Program-made: the position numbers and the translations under genes
Notes under the pieces: generated by a model
The model's database searches: none
What the model saw: only the letters and a program-made list of their open reading frames with translations
What the model was told of the DNA's origin: nothing
In this document: piece by piece, positions 52,801 to 63,384 of the stretch
How the letters are laid out: the number at the start of each line of letters is the position of its first letter
Numbering within the stretch: position 1 is the first letter of the stretch
NCBI GenBank assembly: GCA_015143295.1
Contig: CM026557.1
Coordinates: 22,601,760 to 22,665,759 of the forward strand
Source of the DNA: Tetracentron sinense
Lineage: Eukaryota > Streptophyta > Magnoliopsida > Trochodendrales > Trochodendraceae
Length of the DNA: 64,000 nt
Reading direction: 5' to 3'

Positions 52801-55606
52801 GTTGCAGTTTCTGTTTTGATACTTAGATATGTCCCACCAGACATGGTTCCATTTCCATCATCACTTCAGGAGTCAATCGATTCAGCGTCGTTGTGGTACA
52901 GCAGTAACACTCAAGTGATTGACAGGGAAAACCCAAAGTATCCTATTGGAAACGTTAAGGATGCTAATCAACATTTACCAGGCGAAGGAGAAGGATCGGT
53001 TGAATATCCTCTTATTGTGAAACAAAATGCTGAAGGCAATGCTATACTCATTTCTTATAATGGATATCTAAGGTACTCACTAGGTGAACTGTGAAGCAGG
53101 TCTACCAACAACATAGACATACATGTCGCATGCATGCAGGGGATGGGGAGTAGTGCCAAACCACCATGCTGCTGCCACAGAAGTTCCCTTACACCTAAAA
53201 CTGTCCCTATTGGATGTTACATAACCATGCAATCTATCACATTATTTTGCAGGGTCAGAAAAGAAGTGGCTCAGAAAAATGGGATGTGTAGTCAAATGGT
53301 CACAATCCCCTGCTTGGGTTGATATTTGGCATATGCGATCTCCCAGGTGGGAGTGGTGTGGACAGTGCATCCTTCCTTCCCAGCATGCACCCATGCTTAT
53401 TGCTATGTTGTTGATAAACAGGCTTTAGAGTCTAGTGGACACTACCTTTGATATCCTTAAGAATACTTCTAGTGTTATTTGTGTATAATTTTTACATTTT
53501 ACCTGCAATCTTCCAAGGAATTGCTAACAAATTACTTCTCTGCTTTATGGTGATTGTTTCAGACAAATTAAATGATCAAAAGAGGAGAAAAATTGCTGCT
53601 TGGAACATAGCATTTGTATGTATAGGAGTGCTTCTCCTTACATCTGCAGCTTCAGCTGTGGATCTGCCCAGGTAGGTTATTTTTCTGAAGCCCTTCCCAG
53701 TCATGCTGCTCCAAAACTGGTAACTTGTGACTACGGTCTTTAAGTTTGCAAAATGAATTTCTTCCATACGTTCTTTATTTTATTTCGTGGTATCAGAGCC
53801 AACAAGAAAATCAGGGTGCTGGAACAATAACCCAACAACCATTCAGTTGGTCCCTGTCCTCTTCTTCTTTTTTTATTTTTTTATGACTGATAGAAAGAGG
53901 AACCCTTTTGTTATATGCCTAATCAACTGGTTTGGTTTCTAGGCTTGTTGAGGTTTCAGATGAATCAGATCTTAAGATTCCTATGTTGTATGACTTCAGG
54001 GTCTAGAGCTACTTTTTGTTGTGCCCTTGTTTTTGCTTATTTAATTGTAGAAATGAATTTCAAAAGGCACCCACCTCATTGTTTTGCACTTGTTGAGGCT
54101 TCTTTAATTATAGGATTCAATTTTAGAAGACACCAACATTTCAAAACTACCGATCTATAATTAAGTGGAGGGTAACAAATATTTTATCTCAACAACTTAA
54201 TAATGAAAAGTGATTAGCATGCAAATCCGAGCTTACCCACTGAAAAGGAACTTTATTTCCAACTTAAGTATGGTTGCATCATATGAAATATTTGTGACCC
54301 TAACTTCATTGCTTCTTATTTGTTAAGTGATTTAGGCTTGTAGCTTCATTACTTCTGACCATAGTGACAGAGGTTCGGGAATAATTCGGCAGAGGTCAAG
54401 TTCAGAAAAATTCAGGAAAATCAGAAAAAATCGGGAAAAAATCGGGAAATATTCGGAACAAATAAAAAATGAATTAATAAATATAAAAATATACCGAACA
54501 ATTTGATTAAAAAATATACAAAATAAGTAGTTTTTTGCCAAGTTTGAGAAAATAATTCGGGAATCCAATAATTCACGAATTAAAAAAAAAAAACAGAGTT
54601 CTTTTTTACAGAGTCCTGATTTCATTGCTTCTACCAGCTTTCCTCGCTTCGCAGTGCTTGGAGTGGGTTGTACTCTTCTTTTGTGCGGTCTGATTGTACT
54701 CTCCTGGATAGATCAAGATGATGCAAGGCACAGCTTTGGACACACAGGGGGTATGTTCCATTTTTTTATGTGAAATACAATTATGAAGTTGACAAGGTTA
54801 GTCCATCTGGACAGTAGACGGTTTTAATCCTACCTCTGCTTCACATGATGTATGGAAAAAGAGCGGGACCCAACATTTGATTGGTCCCATCTAGGATGGG
54901 AAAAAGAGTGGGACCCAACATTTGATTGGTCCCATCTAGGAGTCCTCTTATGATCCTAACCATCTGAACTATTGGATTCTTGGGAAAACCAGAGAGTTGA
55001 TTTAATGGTTGGATCATATGATTTGGTTGACCATGGACCGACCTAACAGATCCTTTATGTGGCACTGCATTCGTCCTGACCATTTGTACTTGCTCAAACT
55101 AGAAATGTATTGTTTTAGCTTGTGCATCTCCTTACAATACCCCATATGCATGCAAGAGCTTGTACGTAAATTTACAAGACCAACTGTTGGCCTCTCTTCA
55201 GGTTTCATTTGCCCGTTTGTTCCACTCCTACCTATTGCCTGCATTCTCATAAATGCCTACTTGCTGATAAATCTTGGGTGAGTATCTAGTCAATTTGTCT
55301 GCTCTTTCCTGTTTTTCCTTTATTTTTTCCCCTTCATGTGTACATTAAGGTTGCATTGATTTCACCAATGCATCTGCACTGATGTCTTAACCACCAGGAA
55401 AATGGACTTCTTCCTGGTTCTCATCTAATTTTTGTCTATTTGAATTCAGTTCTGGCACATGGATCCGTGTTTCGCTATGGCTGGTAGTTGGAGTGTTTGT
55501 ATATATATTTTACGGGCGGACCCACAGCTCACTGTTGGATGCAGTTTATGTTCCAGCAGCCCATGCAGATGAAATCTATCGCAGCTCTTCCAACTATCTG
55601 GCTTAG
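41124..55606 (+). CDS. CAT4: Vacuolar cationic amino acid transporter, CAT4-like
   Basis: Fourteen GT-AG exons join in phase: 41124-41274, 42098-42299, 42600-42684, 43753-43893, 43988-44106, 44183-44279, 50046-50218, 50337-50403, 52063-52221, 52768-53083, 53563-53671, 54638-54750, 55202-55277 and 55450-55606, giving 654 residues. Family role: membrane carrier of the APC superfamily moving cationic or neutral amino acids, with about 14 membrane spans, in this clade mostly at the tonoplast. Visible landmarks are [19 protein letters not shown] near the N-terminus, GAGVYILVG (about 57-65), [42 protein letters not shown] (from 268), [14 protein letters not shown], a variable hydrophilic loop (about 415-505), [23 protein letters not shown] and a C-terminal [15 protein letters not shown]. 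The match is better to CAT4 than to CAT2. Start ATG 41124 matches the family start. Intron 6 (44280-50045) is enlarged by transposons. No break is seen. Confidence 0.92.
44685..45235 (-). mobile_element. L1-type LINE 3' fragment in CAT4 intron 6
   Basis: On the minus strand a zinc-binding RVT-type tail can be read: [20 protein letters not shown], then [20 protein letters not shown]. The pattern is typical of the CPFT-VW...W region of plant LINEs. It is followed by a 3' region ending CTAGTTACCAATAAAAAAAA at about 44685. It is 5'-truncated and frame-broken. Confidence 0.6.
46518..46557. repeat. (CT)n microsatellite, left half
   Basis: About 20 CT units directly abut the 5' LTR of the copia element at 46558. 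The same repeat continues at 49804 after the 3' LTR, so the retrotransposon split one microsatellite. Confidence 0.9.
46869..47490 (+). pseudogene. Copia gag, partial
   Basis: Starting at ATG 46869 the frame reads [20 protein letters not shown] and LWKSQINP, the usual copia gag opening. Frameshifts near 47000 and 47360 interrupt it; [20 protein letters not shown] is the UBN2-type gag segment. The protein stops before any CCHC knuckle. Confidence 0.7.
47563..49476 (+). pseudogene. Copia reverse transcriptase and RNase H
   Basis: After a Ser/Pro/Thr-rich linker the frame has [20 protein letters not shown] and [20 protein letters not shown]. Further on come [20 protein letters not shown] and the intact active site [12 protein letters not shown] (about 48592). 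RNase H follows with [20 protein letters not shown]. Stops at about 48208 and 49194 and a small filler insertion with a repeated GATTTAGTTCATTC (48458-48503) inactivate it. The integrase and protease segments expected upstream are absent. Confidence 0.8.
49804..49831. repeat. (CT)n microsatellite, right half
   Basis: About 14 CT units follow the 3' LTR and continue the repeat interrupted at 46557. Confidence 0.9.
50404..52062. other. CAT4 intron 8 (1.66 kb)
   Basis: This is an AT-rich intron with no coding. Near 51600-51760 a block of repeated GTATCGATAC and GATACTCATACGATAC steps suggests a decayed MITE. I saw no other feature. Confidence 0.5.
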
Positions 55607-55969
55607 TGGAACCAACTTGCATGATGAACGCATCACCAGCCTCTCATTGCAGTGTTAAATGATCTGGCCTTTGCACAAAAGCATGTCTTGGTTCTATCCT
55701 TGACATCTATTCTTGTTTCTCTGTCCTATACAGATTTTATTTTCTTTTACTTAGCAGGGGATTGATGAACTGTTCAATCCATTGTTTGTATAGTAATAAC
55801 ATTGTATGTTCAATATTGTGTAGAGAGATGTAATAGCTTATTAGTTGAAAATGTCTATTTCTCAATGGACAGAAAGCTTGTATAGAAAATCTTCCTCTTT
55901 GCTGTTTTCATAGAATGTTGGTAATCTTTGAAGGGGTAACTGTTTAATGGATTTAGAACCTTTTGATAA

Positions 55970-55975
55970 AATAAA
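55970..55975 (+). terminator. Possible CAT4 polyadenylation signal
   Basis: AATAAA occurs about 365 bases after the CAT4 stop in AT-rich DNA (GATAAAATAAAACTTG). The distance fits a plant 3' untranslated region. No transcript evidence is available. Confidence 0.4.
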
Positions 55976-57735
55976 ACTTGTACTATTCTTTCAATTAAAA
56001 CTAGTACTTGTAGTGTTGAAATTTTTAGCTACTATACTTCTCCCAGTGCTAACATTGTGACTTTTGGTCAGAGATTCCCCTACTACAGTGAGTGAAAATT
56101 AAATCTTCCTACTTGTTGGAAGTTGAGGGGGATTTGAGCAAGATACTGAGTTTTGAGTATGTGGTTAATTCCTCTCCTTCCAGTTGTGGGTAGTGGTTAA
56201 GTCTTGGAATGTCAGCAAGACTTGGAAGGATATTATGGCAGACAGACATCTATTAGAAAGCAAGCTATAAGATAGTATGCAAGTATAAAAGGCTTCATTT
56301 TTCTGCTACCCCTCCCCATTCAAGGGGTAGGTTCCGGGTTCCAATCCCTTGGGGTGTGGCTGCCTGGCTGTTGCACCGACCGCCCAGCCAACATGCTAGG
56401 CATTTAGACTTCAGAGTGAATACTAACCCAGCTAACCCAGAGAAGCAAGATTACAACAAAATATATATATATGAGACATTTTTTGAACCTAGAATCCTTG
56501 GATTAGAAACATGGGAGCTGATCCCAACTATCCCTTGCACCTTAGCTATAAGTGCCACAACGAAAGTCCTTCATAACCCCCGAGAAGAGGAAAAACTCAA
56601 GTCCTCTGCAACAATGGTAGGCATGTAATTCGGCTCATGTGGATCGTGAATTTGCCATTAAGTTTATGTTGGAAAGATCCCATCACAAGTAGTACTAAAG
56701 CATTGGGTTCCTCATCTTTATCCCAAAACAAGTTCCATCACCAATGATCCCAAACAAGCAAAAATTTTGTTTCGATATATCAAGTTCTCAAACTGTTAGC
56801 ACTTTCTTTTGGACACTGAGTGAACTTGGGCTTTGGTTCAGGTCTATTTATGTCCCTAAGGACCAGTTAGAGACCTAACTAGGCACTGACTTGGGCTACA
56901 CTCGTTTTTAAACTGAGTCAACTCGATCATCTTCCTCCAATTTCAGTCTCGAAAAGCCAAGCAAGGAGGACAAAGGGCAGGACAAATGGGCTCATATTTT
57001 ACAACAGATACTTATAAATCTGATCCTATTAGAACTCGTCACGAAGTACTTGGTATGCCACGATCATTGGAGGAACAATACCTAATCTTGAGGATGCTTC
57101 AGAATCTTTTTCTGAGTAATATAATCATTCTTCTAGAGGAAGAAAACCATGATACCTTTGTGGTTCCTGGGATAGATCTCCCCTCTCCAGATGCTAGGTT
57201 CGTAAACCCCCCAGCCAATAGATTGAAAACGACGGCAATCAACCATGGGTTGAATTGCTATGGCAGGGTGAAACCTCAAATGGAAAGTACAATCCATAAC
57301 ATTGGCGAAATGTCTAGTCCCAAGTATATGTAACTTAAGTAAATTAACAGTCAAGTAATTAGAGAACTCACAAAATCCAAAAGCAGCAATAAGGTAAGAG
57401 GCACAGAAAAAACTACAGCAACTGAGCTTCTGAATAGAGATTTCCCCAGTAGAAAAAATAGGGATGTTTCTGGTTAGATAAGATACAATTGTTCCAGACA
57501 TGGCTCCTCCTTGCCCATGGATTTTTCTGTCATATACCAATCATAACAAACATGATACCTACATTTCATTAGATTTCTTCAGCTGGCTAATATTTGGCAT
57601 GGTCATTACAAGCGCAACTCGGCAGCAGTAGGAAAAAGATGTAAAGAGCTCCTTCCTGTGGAAAAAAAGTCTTATATTAGCCAACAATATAATTAAATTT
57701 AGCATGTGCATGTGTTCGTTTATGTTTATGTTTAT

Positions 57736-57739
<4 letters not shown>

Positions 57740-57771
<32 letters not shown>
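57740..57771. repeat. (TA)n microsatellite
   Basis: About 16 TA units follow a TTTATG hexamer repeat (57719-57739). Confidence 0.9.
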
Positions 57772-57773
<2 letters not shown>

Positions 57774-58152
57774 ACAGTGAACTCACTGATAAATACCCCT
57801 ATAGACATTCTATCTTTTTTAACCATAGGGTTATACCATCTAACAATAAGAGTGAGGGAATATTCAGACCTTTTATTGATCGATGTGCTTTCAATAATAA
57901 ATGTAGACTAATACAAGGTCAATGATTTGGGCATTAATGTCTCCTTAGGAATCATTTCCCATGAAAAAAATTGTATATATTGTTCTCCATATCCCTGTAT
58001 ATATGCACCCAACATATAAATTAAATAAGAAAGAGCTGCATTCATTACCTTCATTCCCTATTAGCTTAGAGGCATCTTCCACCAGTGATCCTTCACTTTG
58101 GTCATTAAAAAAGCTCATCCTTGGTCCCTAAACCAAGAACTCGATACATGTA

Positions 58153-59018
58153 CTACCCGATTTTAGCCTCTCCATTCACTAAACTACTCCCATCTTTGCT
58201 GGAAATGCTGCTAACCGCTTTACTGCTGCTCTTTTTTTCCTTGTCTTTATTAATGTAGGGCCCATCTTTTGTGGAGCTAACTAATCTTTTGATAGCCTTC
58301 TCCTGTGGGAGTAGACTGTCCTTCATTGGAGTTATTCTTTTAGTCGTGCTAGGGGTGCTTGCGAGTTTTGAAACACTACCCTTATTCTTGGGTTGCTCCA
58401 TGTCCTCTTCTTCTAATTCACCCTTTGGTGTGGCCACAATTTTTTTATATGTACCTTTATCAGGAGCATTTTCGAAAGACGCATGATCCTTGGAGCTACT
58501 TGTTCGTTGCTTCACACTGGATTTCTCTGGACTTGCATCAGGAAGTAGTGCTCGGCGGCTTAGGCGAAGTTGTCCCTTTTCATTTATCTGGGTCACGTGC
58601 ATGTAATAATCAGAAATAAAATTCCCTTAAAATTATAGGATATCTGTAAAAGCTATCTCCATCAAGAATTCAACTTAATACTTTTATGCTCCGTTTGTTT
58701 CGATGTAAAATAGGGGAAAACAAATGAATTTCACGGAAAATGCCAACTGTCTTAAAGAAAATAGCATGAAAAATGACATTTTCCTTGGAATTCATTTGTT
58801 TTCCCCTATTTTACATCGAAACAAACAGAGCATTAGATTAAAACCACAAGGGTCTTCTTATCAAGTTTATTTTGAAGGTTATGCACCTCCATCAAGTACT
58901 CAAGAAAGACTTGGTAGTTCAACTCAACAACTCAAGGGGGTAACAGGTGATTACCATCATCATCATTATAATTATCATCATCACCATCATCATTGTCACC
59001 ATTATCATTATCATTATC

Positions 59019-59074
<56 letters not shown>

Positions 59075-62033
59075 GATTATGATTATAATTATTATTATTT
59101 AATCAATGATCAAGCATAATATATAAAATAAAGAGGTTACATCTACTACTACAATGATAAAGAGACACTAAAAGAGTTTACAAGAAAGTAAACTCGAGGG
59201 AACTTGAATGAGTTGAATCGCTACAACTATAAGAGCTATGTAAAAAGAAAACTCTAAATGGACTCAAGCAAGAAACCGTACTTTTAGCTAAAGCGATCTC
59301 CTCAACCTAAGAGATCTCCCACATCCACACCTTCTTGACGAGCCACACACTACTAAAGAATCAAATGTCTAATCTGCTCGCAAACCTGCAGAATCGAAGA
59401 GAGCGAATCCTCATATACTCTTGTTTCTTTCCTTGGCCCAGGTTGAACGACCCAAATATCCCCCTGAGCATTGTCCTAAGAAGCCCAAAGCCAACAAGAT
59501 AAAAAAATTCTGAAAGGAGGATGGAACACCCAGTCCACTCTCCAGACGAGAGAGGAAATGACCACAAAATACTGTCATAATGATCTCACTAAAAACTGAC
59601 CATTGTTGCCTCTACACCAAGACAAGGAGAACATGTAGCAAGTTGATGCATAAGACAAAGAAACTCGGTCATATCCCCATAATTAAGTTTGCGTCTCAGC
59701 CTAGAACACCAAGCCACCCCACCCTCACTTACCTCAAAACAATCTGGAACCAAAGCCAAAGCCTCTCTATCCTTGACAATCGAAAAAATATTTCAAAACT
59801 TATCTTTCAATTTTGCCAATCAGCTCCACACATCCTGCCAGTGCCAGAAGCTAACCTCAGACTTGTCGCCTAAACCTAATGTGTGGGGTCAGCAAGCCAG
59901 CCACATATTGTTATTGTAATTTTGATGATGAAAACATTAGAGGAAATCTTCACTTCTCGACAGAAGGATCAGAGTATGCAAAAGGCGTAAAAAGAGAACT
60001 TTTAATTCTCGATAGGAACCTACCCACACCCACACATTGAGCCATGCAGTCAGGAGTGACCCACCAGAGGAAAAGTGGATCAAAGATGCCAGCATCCTCT
60101 ATGCTATGTGATACACATTGCATCATGCAGTCAGACGCAAACCACCAATTAAATGGTTTACCAAAGAATTGTTGGTTGAAACTTTCTCTGCAAGGATAAC
60201 CATCCCATACATCTTTTTTCTGGTCCATCCTCTGTACCTTCCCTGCCAATGCAGAGAAATTTTATACTAGATGGTTGGGGATCATTGAATCAGATTATAT
60301 TTGGCCTAGGAAATGTCATATGTTGGGCCCCTCAATGGTATTTTGGGACTTTCCTGTGTCCTGCATAAGTTCCAGGATTCTGAAATGAATCAATGATAAC
60401 CCATCATCAGATTCATTAGGGAAAAGAGTTTGCATTCAACATTTCTCATTGACAGCCAAGGGCTTCAGAGACCTTCCACTTTCATAAATAAATACTGTTG
60501 CAGCGGAGTTTTTAGTAAACGTTCAGACATTTGTACATTCGAGCATTTCTCACTGTACAAAAGCAAATAAAAGAAGGGATAGGAAGTTTGTAACCTCAAT
60601 AAGTTTGACATCCATACGGTCCCCAACTTTGAAAGCCTGTAATGAGGTAACAAAAGCAAAATTACTCCATCAAGATCTCAATTTAACTTGGTCGAAAAAC
60701 AAAGAACTGTATGCTTACGTCTTCAGCCTTTGCTAGCCAATCTGAACTCAGCTCACTAATATGACAGAGTCCCTGCAACGATTTAGCAATTTTCATGCCT
60801 TGTAAATTAATAATGTCCTATAGAGAAGTTAAAAACTGAATTACAATATATTTATATATAGCAGGTAAAGAACTATATTTCCAGTGCTATCGTAATATTG
60901 GAGTACCGAGTTGTTGCAAGCTCAAAAAACTAAAGACCTCCTATTACAACAATTTATCATTCCAGAAACACACTGCTTAAGTCATGAATTATTTATGGAG
61001 TGGAATCCGAATTTCCTTTAGTTTTGTCAAAAGCGATATATTTATAACACCGAGGAAGAAGAAAAGATAACTATAAACAGATTTAGGCTTTGAACATCTT
61101 AGTATAATATATATACCTCACGCCCAGGTGCAATCTCAACAAAAGCTCCATAAGGGGCTATTGATTTGATCTCACAGTTCCTGATTAGTAAGACACACGA
61201 GAGTTAAATATAAGACTCAAAAGTTGCAATTTGACCATGCAACCAGTACATTAAGAAACAAGACAGATCTCTAAATTATCAAAGAAGATGCCGATTAAGC
61301 CTCAAGGATCAATGTCTTACATTTTTATAATTTTGGTGTCAAATAAAAAGTCAGAATATCCAAAAGTTAAGCAGATTCAGCATGGTTATGAATCGGAGCT
61401 ACTATTGAGGCAAGACTTTAGCTAATAAAAAAAAATTACACCCGAAAGCCTCTGCTTGCACATCTTTGATATCGTAAAGGACTAGCTATGTCTTCCTAAC
61501 AGAATGATGGTAAGCGACAGCCATTTTAAATTTAAAACACTATAACTAAAGTAAAATCAGACCTGTAAATATCACCAATGGTTGGGACCATTGTCAGATT
61601 GGTAATGATGGCTTTAGACTTCTCCAAGCTTAACAAGTCTTTTGCAGTAATTCTCACCTGCCAAAGCCACAAAAACATGATATTGCAATCATAAAATGAT
61701 AACATGAAACCGATTCAATTAAAGCAGAGATACTAGTCTTTAGGCTTACTATTCCATCATCTTGTGTCTCAATAGCATCTACCCCTGTCTCTTCAATGAT
61801 ACTCTTCACCTTCTTCCCACCAGAACCAATAATAACATTAACTTTTTCCGGGTTGACCTACAGAATGCAGACATAGAGAGCAAGAACGACTTAAACAAAA
61901 ACTAGAGTCTTAGATTAACTGGTCAATCAATGAAATGGGTGTTCGGCAGATAAACAAACCTTCATGACATGAATCAAAGGAGCATGCTTGGAAAGCCTCT
62001 TCAAAGGTGTAGGTGAGCATTTCAACATCTCAG
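58153..62033 (-). CDS. PNP2: Mitochondrial polyribonucleotide nucleotidyltransferase 2, 3' exons only
   Basis: Seven minus-strand exons join in phase: 61960-62033, 61750-61857, 61563-61657, 61117-61180, 60719-60772, 60595-60636 and 58153-58587 (TAG at 58153-58155), giving about 290 C-terminal residues. Domains in order: [15 protein letters not shown] linker; KH domain with the GxxG-type loop [25 protein letters not shown]1 RNA-binding domain with [42 protein letters not shown] and [17 protein letters not shown]; then a Lys/Ser-rich low-complexity tail ending VNGEAKIG. Known role: phosphorolytic 3'-5' RNA degradation and 3'-end maturation in plant mitochondria. The two catalytic RNase PH domains and the targeting peptide must lie beyond 64000. 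The donor after VKLIE is the weaker GTTACA. No stops or shifts interrupt the visible exons. Confidence 0.88.
58688..58831. repeat. Compact hairpin MITE in PNP2 last intron
   Basis: GCTCCGTTTGTTTCGATGTA at the left and its complement at the right pair over about 44 bp with about two mismatches. The arms include AAATAGGGGAAAACAAATG. The loop is about 55 bp. Few mismatches suggest a recent insertion. It is related to 17011-17426. Confidence 0.8.
58950..59103. repeat. (ATC/ATT)n triplet tract
   Basis: ATC and ATT triplets alternate and then become pure ATTATC and ATT runs over about 150 bp in the last intron of PNP2. The open frame through it (poly-His/Tyr) is an artefact of the repeat. Confidence 0.9.
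59104..60594. other. Rest of PNP2 last intron
   Basis: No gene was recognised. At about 59330-60240 the minus strand gives long partial frames (for example [18 protein letters not shown]) that look like decayed retroelement coding. I could not name the family. The spliced gene passes straight over this block. Confidence 0.4.
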
Positions 62034-62415
62034 CTGAATCAAGAAAAAAAGAAATCACTTGACCATTGAAATGACAGAAACACAAAATACAGACTTAATA
62101 TGCTTTCTGGGTTCCACAACTGAATATACTCATTTACGATAATTGGTTCTGTAGATCCTTCAAACCCAAGAAATAGAGTAATGAACAGATCCATATAGGT
62201 TGAAATAGTTAATACACAATAAATACCACCCATATCACTTATTCATGGATGTGTGCCCATATAAAACAAGGTGTAAGACACACTGAACTGGGAATATCTT
62301 GATACACCATGTTCATACACTTTGATAGTATTTGACGTCTTAACATTAAATGACCATATATATTTCTTAATACACCATGTTCATAGTTCATGCAGTTAGT
62401 TAAATGCAGCTTCAA

Positions 62416-62598
62416 GAGAGGTGCTAGCACTCCTCTATCGCCACGAGGAGTGTTAGCTCTATTCTTAGGCCTGTTTCAGTCAAGTGTCTCAAAACCAACC
62501 GGTTAAAGCACACTTTTTAAAAAGTTGGGACACTTGATTGACTGAAACTGAGAATAAAAAAGGCTCGAGTGCTAATAGGGCTAGCACTCCTCGCCTCT
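62416..62598. repeat. Foldback MITE with GCTAGCACTCCTC ends
   Basis: GAGGTGCTAGCACTCCTC on the left faces GGGCTAGCACTCCTCGCCTC on the right. Inner blocks GTTTCAGTCAAGTGTCTCAA and GACACTTGATTGACTGAAAC pair, and AGTGTTAGCTC pairs with GAGTGCTAAT. The element is about 180 bp and lies in the PNP2 upstream intron. Confidence 0.6.
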
Positions 62599-62989
62599 TC
62601 AAATACGACAAGTACAGTTGTGAGACCCTGCGTTATATCACTAGATCACGATTTTTCATATATAAATGTATCTCCTTCGTAAGGATTTCCCCATAATGAC
62701 CATGAACGGTTGCTCTTGGAGTGGCCAAATAAGGCTTAGCGGAGTTCAATATAAATTTGATGATAGGAGATACCCCAAAATGACCATTTCCATTACCGTA
62801 GTTCAGTTTTCAATGATGAGCAGAGATTAAGGAGGGTGCTGAACAAACTACAAAGAATTAGGGGTGACTAAAGGGGAGATGTGTGTCTGAAGTGCTATGT
62901 GACCGACGTATACTGATAAAACTAAAAGACAAATTTATAACACAACCATAAGACCAACTATGCTGTTGGACAATCAAGAAGCGACAAGT

Positions 62990-63280
62990 TGATAGAATAC
63001 ATGCAGAGGAGATGAAGATATTGAGATGAATGAATGGTAAGCAGAGGAAAAATAATTAAAAGTGAGATAATATAAGAGGATCTATGAGTGCCTCAATTAA
63101 ATGAAAAATTAGCCCAAAGTCAATCGAGATGGTTTGGACATGCTCAAAGAAGACCAACGACAATAGTTAAGAGATAGGATGAGTTAGTGAAAGTTGAAAG
63201 CTCTGAAAAGACGAGTTCATGACCTACAAAGACATGGATGGAGTTAGTGAAAAGGTATCATTACTGGCGACCTCTATACG
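62990..63280 (+). mobile_element. RTE/L1-like LINE 3' tail, decayed
   Basis: The plus strand reads DGLDMLKEDQ or, in another frame, WFGHAQRRPTT, and later WMELVKRYHY. This resembles the RxRWFGHV-RR...W-ETVKRD tail of RTE-type plant LINEs. Several stops and shifts are present; only the tail is recognisable. Confidence 0.5.
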
Positions 63281-63384
63281 ATATTAACATGTCTGTAGAT
63301 AAATAGACATGTTCATATTATAATTACACTGTAAACCGAAATCACAAAAGGGGACAAATTAAGATTTGTTATAATGGTGTGCAA

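Larger units (their letters stand above)
55607..58152. other. Region between convergent CAT4 and PNP2
   Basis: It holds the CAT4 3' untranslated region and then mostly unrecognised sequence. At about 56315-56400, GGTTCCGGGTTCCAATCCCT resembles a tRNA-like box B and could be a SINE piece, though no box A or tail is clear. A (TA)n run lies at 57740-57771. Confidence 0.4.

Noticed and set aside
56315-56400. tRNA gene
   Set aside because: Only a box B-like GGTTCCAATCC is present. No acceptor stem or cloverleaf can be drawn, so at most it is a SINE fragment.
57133-57540. 135-codon minus-strand frame between CAT4 and PNP2
   Set aside because: No domain or homologue is recognised, composition looks non-coding and no splice partners are evident. 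I cannot support a gene.
58724-59119. 131-codon frame with His/Tyr repeats
   Set aside because: It is formed by a hairpin MITE plus an (ATC/ATT)n microsatellite inside a PNP2 intron.
59330-60240. A separate gene inside the last PNP2 intron
   Set aside because: Long partial frames exist but with stops and no named domain; it looks like decayed retroelement sequence.
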